This document shows positions 22,621 through 30,125 of a stretch of DNA of 30,587 nucleotides, piece after piece. The translations under genes and the position numbers were made by a program. The notes under the pieces are model-generated. The model searched no databases. It was not told the origin of the DNA and saw only the letters and a program-made list of their open reading frames with translations. Position 1 is the stretch's first letter; every line of letters starts with the position of its first letter. The DNA is from Gaiellasilicea sp035553355 (GTDB taxonomy: Bacteria > Actinomycetota > Thermoleophilia > Gaiellales > Gaiellaceae), in NCBI GenBank assembly GCA_035553355.1, contig DATMJW010000076.1, positions 1-30,587 of the forward strand, written 5' to 3'.

Positions 22621-22643
22621 GGCGCGATCGTAGGGGAGGGTGG

Positions 22644-22675
22644 GCAGCGGCGGCCGCCGAGACGGCCGCCGCTGC
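22644..22675. terminator. 13-bp stem terminator-like hairpin after the protease
   Basis: GCAGCGGCGGCCG at 22644-22656 and CGGCCGCCGCTGC at 22663-22675 are perfectly complementary with a 6-base loop. The hairpin lies 14 bases past the protease stop and 24 bases before the tag start on the minus strand. It is a strong GC stem without a T tract. Confidence 0.6.
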
Positions 22676-22688
22676 ACCGGGGAGAGAC

Positions 22689-25600
22689 CTACTTCAGCTT
22701 CACCCGCACGGTCGAGCGCGCCGTCTCGGCCCGCTCCGACCCCTGCAGGAGCCGCACGACGATCGAGTGCGGGCCGCTGCCGTACGCCTTCGAGTCGAAC
22801 GCGAAGGCCCAGTCGCGGATACCGCTCGCGGGCTGCCACGCGTCCGCCTTCGGTGCGCCGTTCTTCGCGACGACCTGCCACTGGACGACGGCGTTCTCCG
22901 TCACCGTGAAGCGCGAGGACGCGACCGCGGACTCCACACGGTCGAGGGTCGCCTTCGCGTAGACCGTGTGCTCGCCGAGGCCGAGCGCGCCGAGGTCGAC
23001 GCTCCACGTGCCGGACGCGGAGTGGAGCTGCGCCTCGACCGGCTTCGCGAAGGTCGGGTCGTCGACGGAGATGAGCACGCGCTTCGTGCGCGGGTGCCCA
23101 CCTGCGCCCGTCGGATCCGTTCCCTCGTTCGGGAACGCCACGGTGCCACCGGCGACGACGCGGCCGTCGCTCACCCTCGAGCCGTTCGCGGGCTCGGTGA
23201 TCGTGACCGCGAGCTCGTGCCCCTGCGCCGGTACGGGCGCCGGCGTGATCTCGAGCTTCGAGGCGTGCGTGCCCTCGTAGCCGAACGCCCACGATCGCGC
23301 ACCGACGAGCTGCACCTGGAACGTCAGCTGCTCGCCGCGGAACGCGGGCCGCGTCGTCTTGAACGCGAAGCGGTACCGCGTCCAGCACGCGTCGCCGAGG
23401 GTCGAGCACGCGACGCCGCCGGGGCCGCTGCCCGTCACCGGGAGCAGCGGGCCGACGCCCGACCCGATCTCGCGATCGGTCGCCATCAGGACGCCGGTCG
23501 GCCGGACGACCGACGGCGTCTCGCCGGCGATGTAGAGGTCGACGGAGACGGTCGACCCCGCCGCAAGCGGCGCGTCGAGCGTGTCCTTCGACGGGAAGAT
23601 CCCGAGCGGACGGTACGCCGCGGCGACGCTCGTGATCCGGCTCTCGAAGCAGGGCTCGAGGTCGCCGGTCGTGTCCGAGCGGTCCATGTACGACTCGTTG
23701 ATCGTCCCGCCGCAACCCGTCCGGCCGGGCTCGGCGGAGACGACGCGGTGCAGGTAGTACGCGATCGCGCTCGACCCCGTCACCTGCTGTAGGTCGGTAC
23801 CGGCCTTCGCCTCGGCGGCGGCCCGCAGCGCGGCGAGCGTGCCCTCGAGGGTGGAGACCTGCTCCGGGGTGACGCTCAGCGCGGACAGCGCCTCGCTGTC
23901 GCGGGTGCCGTTGCCGTCGCGGTCGTAGCCGCCGTAGAGCGTGTCGCGGACCTGCCGGTCGAGGGCGAAGAACTCGTCCTCGAACGGGCGCTCGGGCAGC
24001 GTGGCGCGGCCGAGCAGGACGTCGAGCGCCCGCTTCGCGCTCTCGGGCGTGGCGGCGCCGTAGCCCTCGAAGAGGACGTTCGCGTCGCCCGTGTACGGAG
24101 CGGTCAGCGGGTACGGGAACGGCGACACCTCGTTCCGCTGGTTCAGCGGCACCGCCGTCTTGAGCACCGCCTCGCGGAGCTCCGCACGCGTCAGCTTCCC
24201 GTCGGCGAGGTAGACGCTCTCGTCGATCGGGAGGCCCTCGGCGATCACCTGGCCGGGCCGCTGCCCGTTCCGCGCGTCGCCGAGCGCCCGCCGGACCTCG
24301 GTGAGGACGGTGCCGAAGACGCCCGCAGTGTACGGCGTCGCGGCCGACGTGCCGCCGAACGCGCACTGGCCGACGGTGCCGGTGCGGCACGCCGACGGGA
24401 GGTTCCCGTCGCCCCACGCCGAGATGTGCACCGGGATCGCGTCACCGACGATCGCCCGCTGGTTGTCGCGGCGGACTGCGCCGACGACGACGTTCCAGTC
24501 GGGGCCGACGGTGCGCGAGCCCCACGCGAGCTGCGGGACGTCGAACGCGTTCCCGACGCCGTTGCCGGCCGCGAAGAGCACGGTCTGGCCGCGCTCGACC
24601 GCGTCGCGGGTCGCCGTGTCGCCGCCGAGCAGCCCAACGGGCGCGCCGGCGGGGGTGCCGAAGCTGTTCGAGCTGATGTCGACCCACGGCCGCGCCCCGG
24701 CGACCGAGGCGTCGAGCGCCTCGACGACGAACAGGAGGCAGGTCGGGCAGTAGCCGTAGCGGTTGCCGGCCGAGACGGACGCCGAGCCGCTGCCGTGGCC
24801 GTTGTCGTCGAGGATCGGATGAGTGTCCTCACCGGACGTCACGCCCGTGGAACCGCCGGCGTCGATCGCGCCGACGATCTTCGTCCCCGGGATCCAGTAG
24901 GTCTTGCCCGCCTGGATGGTCGTGTTCCCGGTCCAGATCGACTTGTCGGCCGCGGGGTAGTAGCCCTGCCCGAGCGTGACCGGCAGCGCCTGTGCGTCCT
25001 GTGGGTACCCGGCGATGTACTCGGAGGGATGCCGGGTGAAGTTCGCGGTCAGCTCGAGCACCTCGGGATCCGGGTACGTCGCCGCCGAGAACTCGAGGTG
25101 GTACGGGTTGATCCCGGTGTCGGCGATCGCGATCACCGTCACCGGCGTCGTCTCCGCGGCGAGGCGTGCCGGATCGGCGACGAGGACGGACGTCGTCTCA
25201 CGCCGCTCGTGCCCGCTCGCGTCCGTCGCCTTGACGGTGACGAGGTAACGGCCCTCCGCGAAGTCGGCGGTGACCTCGGCACCCTTCGCCTCGTACACGC
25301 CGTCGCCGTCGAGGTCCCAGCCGATTGCGACAGGAGCGGCGCCGCCGGTCACCGTCGCCCGCAGCGTCTGCGTCGCGCCGATCTCGAAGCGGTACGGCCC
25401 GCCCGAGACGACCTTCGGGCGCGGGTCGCCGCCAGGTGCGATCGTGGCGGTCACGACCATGCGCAGCTCGTCGGACGCGGTGACGTACTTCTGCGCGTCG
25501 GCGCTCCACGTCCCGACCTCGGGTGCCTCGACGCTCGCGATCTCCTGTGTGTTCGGCACGAACTTGCCGCCGAACGCGCGCTGCCTCCCTTCTGGGTCGA

Positions 25601-26237
25601 CGAGCGCGAGATCCCAGTCGTTCGCGGGGACGACGTGCGTGAGCTTTGCGTCGATCCGCATCGTGCCGACCGGCACGGTGAACGGGAACTTGACGACGCC
25701 GGGGACGCCGGTGCTGAGGGCGCCCGGCGTCGGCTCGAGGTGCGTCTTGTCGAGCAGCGTGCGCTGCTGCCGCTCGTAGACCACCACCTTCACGGTGTCG
25801 GTCGCGGTCGTCCCGGCGGCGTCCGTCACCGTCAGCGTTGCGACGTGCGTGCCGGCGGCGAGGCCGCGCAGCTGTGCCGTCGGCGAGTTGCCGCCGACGA
25901 GCTCGCCGCTCGTCGCGCTCCAGGCGAACGTGTACGGCTCGGCGCCGCCGAAGCCGGCACCGAGGAGCGTCGCGGACTCGCCCGTAGCGACGAACGGTGT
26001 GTCGCCTGCGTCCGCGACAAGCGGCCGCGCCGCCGGAGTCTCTTCGTCGGCGGTGGCGAGCGCCGCCGTTCCGCGGACGTCGACGGTGCCGCTGACGGGG
26101 TGTTGCACCGACCCCTTGACGACCGGCTGACCGGCGACCGACGTGATCGTGATGGAAGCGGAGGTCGCGGCGAGCGCCGTCCCGACGAGGGCGAGAGCGA
26201 CGGCGATCGCGAGCGCGACGCGCGTGAATCGTGCCAC
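22689..26237 (-). CDS. large secreted subtilisin-like (S8) serine protease
   Basis: 1182 residues from GTG 26237, which has AGGGGG nine bases upstream and places a clean signal peptide at the N-terminus (ARFTRVALAIAVALALVGTALA). ATG 26270 would add 11 residues before it. The catalytic set is complete: Asp373 in VIAIADTGINPYH, His481 in DDNGHGSGSAS, oxyanion Asn559 in LFAAGNG, Ser631 in GGTSAATPYTAG. Before the catalytic domain are PKD/Ig-like domains (GESATLLGAGFGGAEPYTFAWSAT; GGAAPVAIGWDLDGDGVYEAKG). After it come a long unassigned region with EF-hand-like DRDGNGTRDSE and two more beta-sandwich domains (ITEPANGSRVSDGRVVAGGTV). It has no wall-sorting motif or C-terminal helix, so it is likely released outside the cell. 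Confidence 0.93.
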   Translation of the reverse strand: MARFTRVALAIAVALALVGTALAATSASITITSVAGQPVVKGSVQHPVSGTVDVRGTAALATADEETPAARPLVADAGDTPFVATGESATLLGAGFGGAEPYTFAWSATSGELVGGNSPTAQLRGLAAGTHVATLTVTDAAGTTATDTVKVVVYERQQRTLLDKTHLEPTPGALSTGVPGVVKFPFTVPVGTMRIDAKLTHVVPANDWDLALVDPEGRQRAFGGKFVPNTQEIASVEAPEVGTWSADAQKYVTASDELRMVVTATIAPGGDPRPKVVSGGPYRFEIGATQTLRATVTGGAAPVAIGWDLDGDGVYEAKGAEVTADFAEGRYLVTVKATDASGHERRETTSVLVADPARLAAETTPVTVIAIADTGINPYHLEFSAATYPDPEVLELTANFTRHPSEYIAGYPQDAQALPVTLGQGYYPAADKSIWTGNTTIQAGKTYWIPGTKIVGAIDAGGSTGVTSGEDTHPILDDNGHGSGSASVSAGNRYGYCPTCLLFVVEALDASVAGARPWVDISSNSFGTPAGAPVGLLGGDTATRDAVERGQTVLFAAGNGVGNAFDVPQLAWGSRTVGPDWNVVVGAVRRDNQRAIVGDAIPVHISAWGDGNLPSACRTGTVGQCAFGGTSAATPYTAGVFGTVLTEVRRALGDARNGQRPGQVIAEGLPIDESVYLADGKLTRAELREAVLKTAVPLNQRNEVSPFPYPLTAPYTGDANVLFEGYGAATPESAKRALDVLLGRATLPERPFEDEFFALDRQVRDTLYGGYDRDGNGTRDSEALSALSVTPEQVSTLEGTLAALRAAAEAKAGTDLQQVTGSSAIAYYLHRVVSAEPGRTGCGGTINESYMDRSDTTGDLEPCFESRITSVAAAYRPLGIFPSKDTLDAPLAAGSTVSVDLYIAGETPSVVRPTGVLMATDREIGSGVGPLLPVTGSGPGGVACSTLGDACWTRYRFAFKTTRPAFRGEQLTFQVQLVGARSWAFGYEGTHASKLEITPAPVPAQGHELAVTITEPANGSRVSDGRVVAGGTVAFPNEGTDPTGAGGHPRTKRVLISVDDPTFAKPVEAQLHSASGTWSVDLGALGLGEHTVYAKATLDRVESAVASSRFTVTENAVVQWQVVAKNGAPKADAWQPASGIRDWAFAFDSKAYGSGPHSIVVRLLQGSERAETARSTVRVKLK

Positions 26238-26279
26238 TGGTTGTGTCCCCCTATGTGTGGGTGAGGCCATTGGTCGGCC

Positions 26280-26400
26280 TGTGCGGGAAATCGCCGCAGA
26301 GTATTACCAAATCGAGATGTAAAGAAGATGAGCCTTAAACATTCCCATTGTCGATTGATTAATCAGTCAAGTTGACTGAACGATCAATCGCGTCAATTCC
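26280..26400 (-). promoter_or_regulatory. AT-rich upstream region of the protease gene
   Basis: Between the protease start and the MDR gene (26238-26506) no gene is seen. About 120 bases are strikingly AT-rich against this genome. On the minus strand TAATACT lies some 60 bases before the start codon and could be a -10 element, but no good -35 is spaced to it. The segment probably contains the protease promoter. Confidence 0.4.
26352..26390. promoter_or_regulatory. 39-bp palindrome, two TTGA-N8-TCAA sites
   Basis: Arms of 18 bases (26352-26369 and 26373-26390) match at 15 of 18 positions around a 3-base centre. The same DNA can be read as two adjacent 16-bp sites, TTGATTAATCAGTCAA and TTGACTGAACGATCAA, separated by one G. 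This is the form expected of an operator bound by two dimers upstream of the protease. The regulator is unknown. Confidence 0.55.
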
Positions 26401-26506
26401 GGATAGTGGCTGGTGTGCTCGGCCGGGGAGGCGGGAGGCGCTCGACCACGGCTGACGGACTGGCATCATCCCGACCGTGACGGAGCTCGGGCCTGACGCG
26501 CCCTCC

Positions 26507-27475
26507 CTAGACCGTCACGACGATCTTCCCGGCCGCCCCGCCTGCACCGAGCCGGCGGAGCGCGTCCGGGAGCCGCTTGAACGGGAACGTCGTCTCGACG
26601 ACGGTGCGCACCTTTCCGTCGGCCATCAGGTCCGCGAGCTCCTCCATGTCGGCGCGGTTGATCTTCGCGATGAAGAAGACGCAGCGCCGCCGCGCGACGA
26701 GCGCGCCTGCCTTCATCCGCGCGACCTGCCCGATCGGCCCGACGAGGCCGCTCTTCACGTTGCCGATCCCCGCCACCACGACGGGTGCCTCGGGCGCGAG
26801 CACGCGCGCGACGTCGCGGAATGTGCGGCCGCCGCCCACGTCGATCACGGCGTCGTAGCGCTCGCCGCGTCGCGTGAAGTCCTCGCGCGTGTAGTCGACG
26901 ACGTGTGCCGCGCCGAGCTCGCGCGCCTGCTCGACCTTGCCCGTGCTGCAGACGGCGGTCACCTCTGCGCCATAGGCGTTCGCGACCTGGACCGTGAAGG
27001 TGCCGACGCCACCCGAGGCGCCGTTCACGAGCACCTTCATCCCCGGGCGCAACGCCGCGTGGTCGCGGACTGCCTGGAGAGCCGTCGTACCCGCGATGGC
27101 GACCCCGCCGGCCTCCTCGAAGGAGACGGTCGGCGGCTTCCGCGCGATGCCGTTCTTCACGCAGACGAGGTCCGCGTACGCGCCCGTCCGCCCGCCGAAG
27201 ACCTCGTCACCGGCTTCGAGGTCGCCGTCGAAGGCGTCCCCGACGGCGACGACGACGCCGCTGAAGTCGACCCCGAACCGCGGCTCCCTCGGCGCCCGGA
27301 GCCCGTTGGCGGCGCGGACGGCGAGGGGGCCGCCGTCGGCGGCGTACCAGTCGGCTGCGTTCACGGATGTGGCGCGCACCCGGACGAGCACGCCGTCGGG
27401 CTCCAGGACGGGGTCCGCGACGTCGCGCAGCGCGACGGCGTCGAGCCCGTACCCCTCGCGCAGCCAGGCCCTCAC
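26507..27475 (-). CDS. zinc-independent MDR oxidoreductase (quinone reductase-like)
   Basis: 322 residues from a GTG that overlaps the stop of the preceding 64-residue ORF (GTGA). The N-terminal GroES-like domain has VLVRVRATSVNAADWY and FGVDFSGVVVAVG. The Rossmann domain has MKVLVNGASGGVGTFTVQVANAYGAEVTAVCST, the G-x-x-G-x-x-G cofactor site with Ser-Thr suggesting NADPH. The structural and catalytic zinc cysteines of alcohol dehydrogenases are missing, placing it with quinone oxidoreductase/reticulon-4-interacting type MDR enzymes. It likely reduces a reactive carbonyl or quinone. A divergent TetR gene and shared operators suggest induction by its substrate. Confidence 0.9.
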   Translation of the reverse strand: MRAWLREGYGLDAVALRDVADPVLEPDGVLVRVRATSVNAADWYAADGGPLAVRAANGLRAPREPRFGVDFSGVVVAVGDAFDGDLEAGDEVFGGRTGAYADLVCVKNGIARKPPTVSFEEAGGVAIAGTTALQAVRDHAALRPGMKVLVNGASGGVGTFTVQVANAYGAEVTAVCSTGKVEQARELGAAHVVDYTREDFTRRGERYDAVIDVGGGRTFRDVARVLAPEAPVVVAGIGNVKSGLVGPIGQVARMKAGALVARRRCVFFIAKINRADMEELADLMADGKVRTVVETTFPFKRLPDALRRLGAGGAAGKIVVTV

Positions 27476-27666
27476 GACGCCACCGGTGCGGCCGGCCGCC
27501 GCCGCGACGCGATCCAGTGCGCGAGTGCGACGAGCGGGCAGGGGTCCGGGCGGAGCCGCCACGTGCTACGGGCGGCGCGGCTCGCGGCGTAGGCGCGCAG
27601 GCTGCGCGCGAGCCGTTCCTCGTGGGTGAAGCGAGCGGCGTCGTGGCTGAGAGTCGGGGCTTCCAT
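27472..27666 (-). CDS. 64-residue ORF coupled to the MDR gene
   Basis: ATG 27666 has a strong Shine-Dalgarno (GGAGGT, four bases upstream on the minus strand). The product is 64 residues, MEAPTLSHDAARFTHEERLA followed by Arg/Ala-rich helix and a tail with CPLVALAHWIASRR, with no known domain. Its TGA forms GTGA with the start of the oxidoreductase gene, so ribosomes ending here can restart there. It is the first gene behind the TetR-controlled promoter. It may be a real small protein or mainly a translated leader. Confidence 0.6.
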   Translation of the reverse strand: MEAPTLSHDAARFTHEERLARSLRAYAASRAARSTWRLRPDPCPLVALAHWIASRRRPAAPVAS

Positions 27667-27683
27667 GGTGACCTCCGTTGGAC

Positions 27684-27723
27684 TACAGTGTAAGCGTACG
27701 GCGTAAGGTAGACGTACAGCGTA
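27684..27723. promoter_or_regulatory. three TAC-N3-GTA operator sites
   Basis: TACAGTGTA (27684-27692), TACGGCGTA (27697-27705) and TACAGCGTA (27715-27723) are short palindromic cores, each followed by A and most by AG. They fill the gap between the divergent 64-residue ORF and the TetR gene, close to both start sites. They are the probable binding sites of the adjacent TetR protein. Confidence 0.6.
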
Positions 27724-27752
27724 AGTTTGTCAACCAGTCGGCGAGGACGACG

Positions 27753-28424
27753 ATGGCGAGGAAGAGGACACCGACGAAGCAGCGCCAGCCGCTCACGCGC
27801 GAGCGCGTGCTCGACGCCGCGATCGCACTCGTCGACGCGGACGGCGTCGACGCGCTCAGCATGCGCCGCCTCGGCCAGGAGCTCGGGGTCGAGGCGATGT
27901 CGCTCTACAACCACGTGGCGAACAAGAACGACCTGCTCGGCGGGATCACGGATCGTGTCCTTCGCGAGATCGAGATGCCGGAGTCCGGTGACTGGAAGGC
28001 CGACCTGCGCGCGCACGCGATCTCGGCGTACGACGTCTTCCGACGCCACCCCTGGTCGTGCCGCCTCTCGATGTCGCCGGACCACGTCGTCCCGCGCTCG
28101 GTCCGTCGTGGCGACTGGATGCTCGCGAAGCTCGCCGCGGGTGGCTTCTCGCCGGTCGCGACGTACCACGCGTACCACGCGCTCGACGCGCACATCCAGG
28201 GCTTCACGCTCTGGCACCTGGGCCACGCCGCAGTCGGTGTCGCGGAGCGTCTCGAGGAGCTCGCGTCGTGGTTTCTGCGCGAGTTCCCGGAGTCCGAGTA
28301 CCCGCACATGCACCTGCACGTGCGCCAGCACCTGGAGGGACTCGGCGAAGGGGGCCCGAGCATCTTCGTGCTGGTGCTCGACCTGATCCTCGACGGGATG
28401 GAGCGCCTGCGCGACGGCCGCTAG
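27753..28424 (+). CDS. TetR family transcriptional repressor
   Basis: 223 residues. GAGGA precedes ATG 27753, and the longer open frame upstream overlaps the operator region and is rejected. The N-terminal HTH is LTRERVLDAAIALVDADGVDALSMRRLGQELGVEAMSLYNHVANKNDLL (about 13-61), with the S-L-Y-x-H recognition helix. The C-terminal domain, with FRRHPWSCRL and HALDAHIQGFTLW, looks like the TetR-class ligand domain. It likely represses the divergent MDR oxidoreductase unit and itself through the TAC-N3-GTA sites, and is released by an unknown small molecule. Confidence 0.92.
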   Translation: MARKRTPTKQRQPLTRERVLDAAIALVDADGVDALSMRRLGQELGVEAMSLYNHVANKNDLLGGITDRVLREIEMPESGDWKADLRAHAISAYDVFRRHPWSCRLSMSPDHVVPRSVRRGDWMLAKLAAGGFSPVATYHAYHALDAHIQGFTLWHLGHAAVGVAERLEELASWFLREFPESEYPHMHLHVRQHLEGLGEGGPSIFVLVLDLILDGMERLRDGR

Positions 28425-28443
28425 GCGGCGGTACGCTCGCGCG

Positions 28444-28974
28444 ATGTGGGCCTCACGGAGGCGGCTCGGTGCGGCGGCGCTGATCCTCGGCGGTCTCGGC
28501 TGGGCGGTCGCGTCGTTCCTCGAGGCGATCGCGGGGGCCGACGGCGCGGTGCTCGGCCTCGACGGCGACGGGTGGCGCGTGGCCGTCCTCCCGGCGCTCG
28601 TCGTCCTCCCGTTCGGGATCTGGGTCTTCTACGTCCGCCTCGGAAGCAGCGCCGGGGGCCTCGGCCTCGCGGCGGTCGCCGCCGCCGAGCTCGGGCTGCT
28701 CGCGCTGCTCGCCGCCACCGCCGTCCACGCGGCAGGGTCGGAGGACGCGGGGTCGGACGTCTTCCTCTTCGGCGGGTTCCTCGCGCTCGGCGGGCTGCTC
28801 GCGCTCGGCGTCGCGGTCACCCGCTCCGGCGCGCTGCCGCGGGAGGCCGGAACGACCTTCGCCGGCGGGCTCGCGGCTTTCGCGGCCGGATTCCTCGTGC
28901 TCCCGCTTTTCGGCCTCGGCTTCCTCCTCTGGGGTTACGTCCTCCTCGGGTCGCGCGACGCCGCCGCACCGTGA
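28444..28974 (+). CDS. five-helix membrane protein of unknown function
   Basis: 176 residues and about five hydrophobic helices: LGAAALILGGLGWAVASFLE; VAVLPALVVLPFGIWVFYV; LGLAAVAAAELGLLALLAAT; VFLFGGFLALGGLLALGVAV; and AAFAAGFLVLPLFGLGFLLW. Loops are short, with an acidic AGSEDAGSD before helix 4. It begins 19 bases after the TetR gene and may be cotranscribed. No family signature is recognised; it might be the target or sensor of the TetR module, but nothing in the sequence says so. Confidence 0.75.
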   Translation: MWASRRRLGAAALILGGLGWAVASFLEAIAGADGAVLGLDGDGWRVAVLPALVVLPFGIWVFYVRLGSSAGGLGLAAVAAAELGLLALLAATAVHAAGSEDAGSDVFLFGGFLALGGLLALGVAVTRSGALPREAGTTFAGGLAAFAAGFLVLPLFGLGFLLWGYVLLGSRDAAAP

Positions 28975-29058
28975 CGCGTTGCTTCCGACCTGCTGGGCGA
29001 TCGTCGACGGGCGCGCGCCTCGTCCGCGGCGACCGCGACCTCTGGTGCTGAGGCGGGA

Positions 29059-29913
29059 TCAGCCGCCGAGCGCGGCCTCGGCGGCGGCGAGCACACGGAC
29101 GACGTCGAGCCCGAAGCGGGCGTCGCAGCGGTGGCCGCCGGTGCGGACGGCGTCGATCGCGGCGGCGTAGGCGGCCTCGAGCTCGTCGGCGTCCGGCATC
29201 CGTGCCACGCCGTCGCGTCCCCACACCAGGGTCTCGGCCGACGACGCCGCCGCCGGCGCGGTGAGGCTGAGGGTGATCGTGCTCGCGGAGCCGCCGGCGT
29301 GACGGAGCGCGAGGTGGACGGTGTCGCCGGGGCCGCGGACGCCCGTCACGTGCTCGACCGGGCCGAGCGCGGGGAGGAGCGGCGCGAGCGCGTGCGGGCC
29401 GATGTCCCAGAGCGCCCCGCGCTCGCGCCGCCACGGCGAGGCGCCGAACGGGTTCCCGTCGTCGTAGATGTTCGCGAGGAGCCGCACGCTGCCGCCGTCC
29501 CAGCCACCGCCTTCGACCTCCGCGACCCACGCGGCCGTGGTGGGGGCGAAGCGGCCGGTGAAGAAGACGGCGGTTGCGACGCCTGCGACGTCGGCCGCTG
29601 CGACGACCCGCTCCGCGGCGGCCACGTCGAGTGCGAGCGGCTTCTCGAGCAGGAGCGCGCACCCCGCGGCGGCGGCTCGCGGCGCGAGCTCCGCCTGGAC
29701 GTCCGGCGGGACCGAGAAGGCGACGGCGTCGACGGCCGCGAAGAGGTCGTCGACCTCGGCGAACGCGGCCGCGCCGTGCCTCGCCGCGAGCGCCTCGGCT
29801 TTCGCGGGGTCGCGACCCCAGATGCCGACGAGCTCGACGTCCGCGTGCGCGACGAGACCCGCAGCGTGGGCGACGTCTGCCCAGAACCCGGTGCCGATCA
29901 GGCCGAAGCGCAT
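29059..29913 (-). CDS. Gfo/Idh/MocA family NAD(P)-dependent oxidoreductase
   Basis: 284 residues. The N-terminal Rossmann fold starts RFGLIGTGFWADVAHAAGL (G-x-G-x-x-[AG]), with VELVGIWGRDPAKAEALAARHG. The family motif ALLLEKPLALDVAAAE contains the E-K-P catalytic lysine, and ALWDIGPHALAPLL carries the D-x-G-x-H pair of the C-terminal domain. Members oxidise or reduce sugars, inositols and related polyols with NAD(P). The length is short for the family (usually 330-380), giving a compact C-domain. It stands alone, convergent with the membrane-protein gene, so the substrate is unassigned. Confidence 0.92.
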   Translation of the reverse strand: MRFGLIGTGFWADVAHAAGLVAHADVELVGIWGRDPAKAEALAARHGAAAFAEVDDLFAAVDAVAFSVPPDVQAELAPRAAAAGCALLLEKPLALDVAAAERVVAAADVAGVATAVFFTGRFAPTTAAWVAEVEGGGWDGGSVRLLANIYDDGNPFGASPWRRERGALWDIGPHALAPLLPALGPVEHVTGVRGPGDTVHLALRHAGGSASTITLSLTAPAAASSAETLVWGRDGVARMPDADELEAAYAAAIDAVRTGGHRCDARFGLDVVRVLAAAEAALGG

Positions 29914-29992
29914 GGACTGACGCTACGTCAACGCCCCACCCGGCGGCAGGGCATCCTCCGACCGAGAGCGCGAGACGGGACGAGACCCGGGA

Positions 29993-30066
<74 letters not shown>

Positions 30067-30125
30067 AGGAGCCGGCCAAGTGTAGCCGGAACGCTGCAGC
30101 CGCACCTGTCCGTACGCTGACCTGC

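Noticed and set aside
24426..26264. A 612-codon open frame antisense to the protease
   Set aside because: Composition is that of a shadow frame (Arg, Asp, Gly, Val) with no domain. The minus strand encodes a complete S8 catalytic set.
27678..27752. Upstream ATG extension of the TetR gene
   Set aside because: It would run through the operator sites, has no ribosome-binding site and adds a tail atypical for TetR proteins; ATG 27753 with GAGGA before it fits better.
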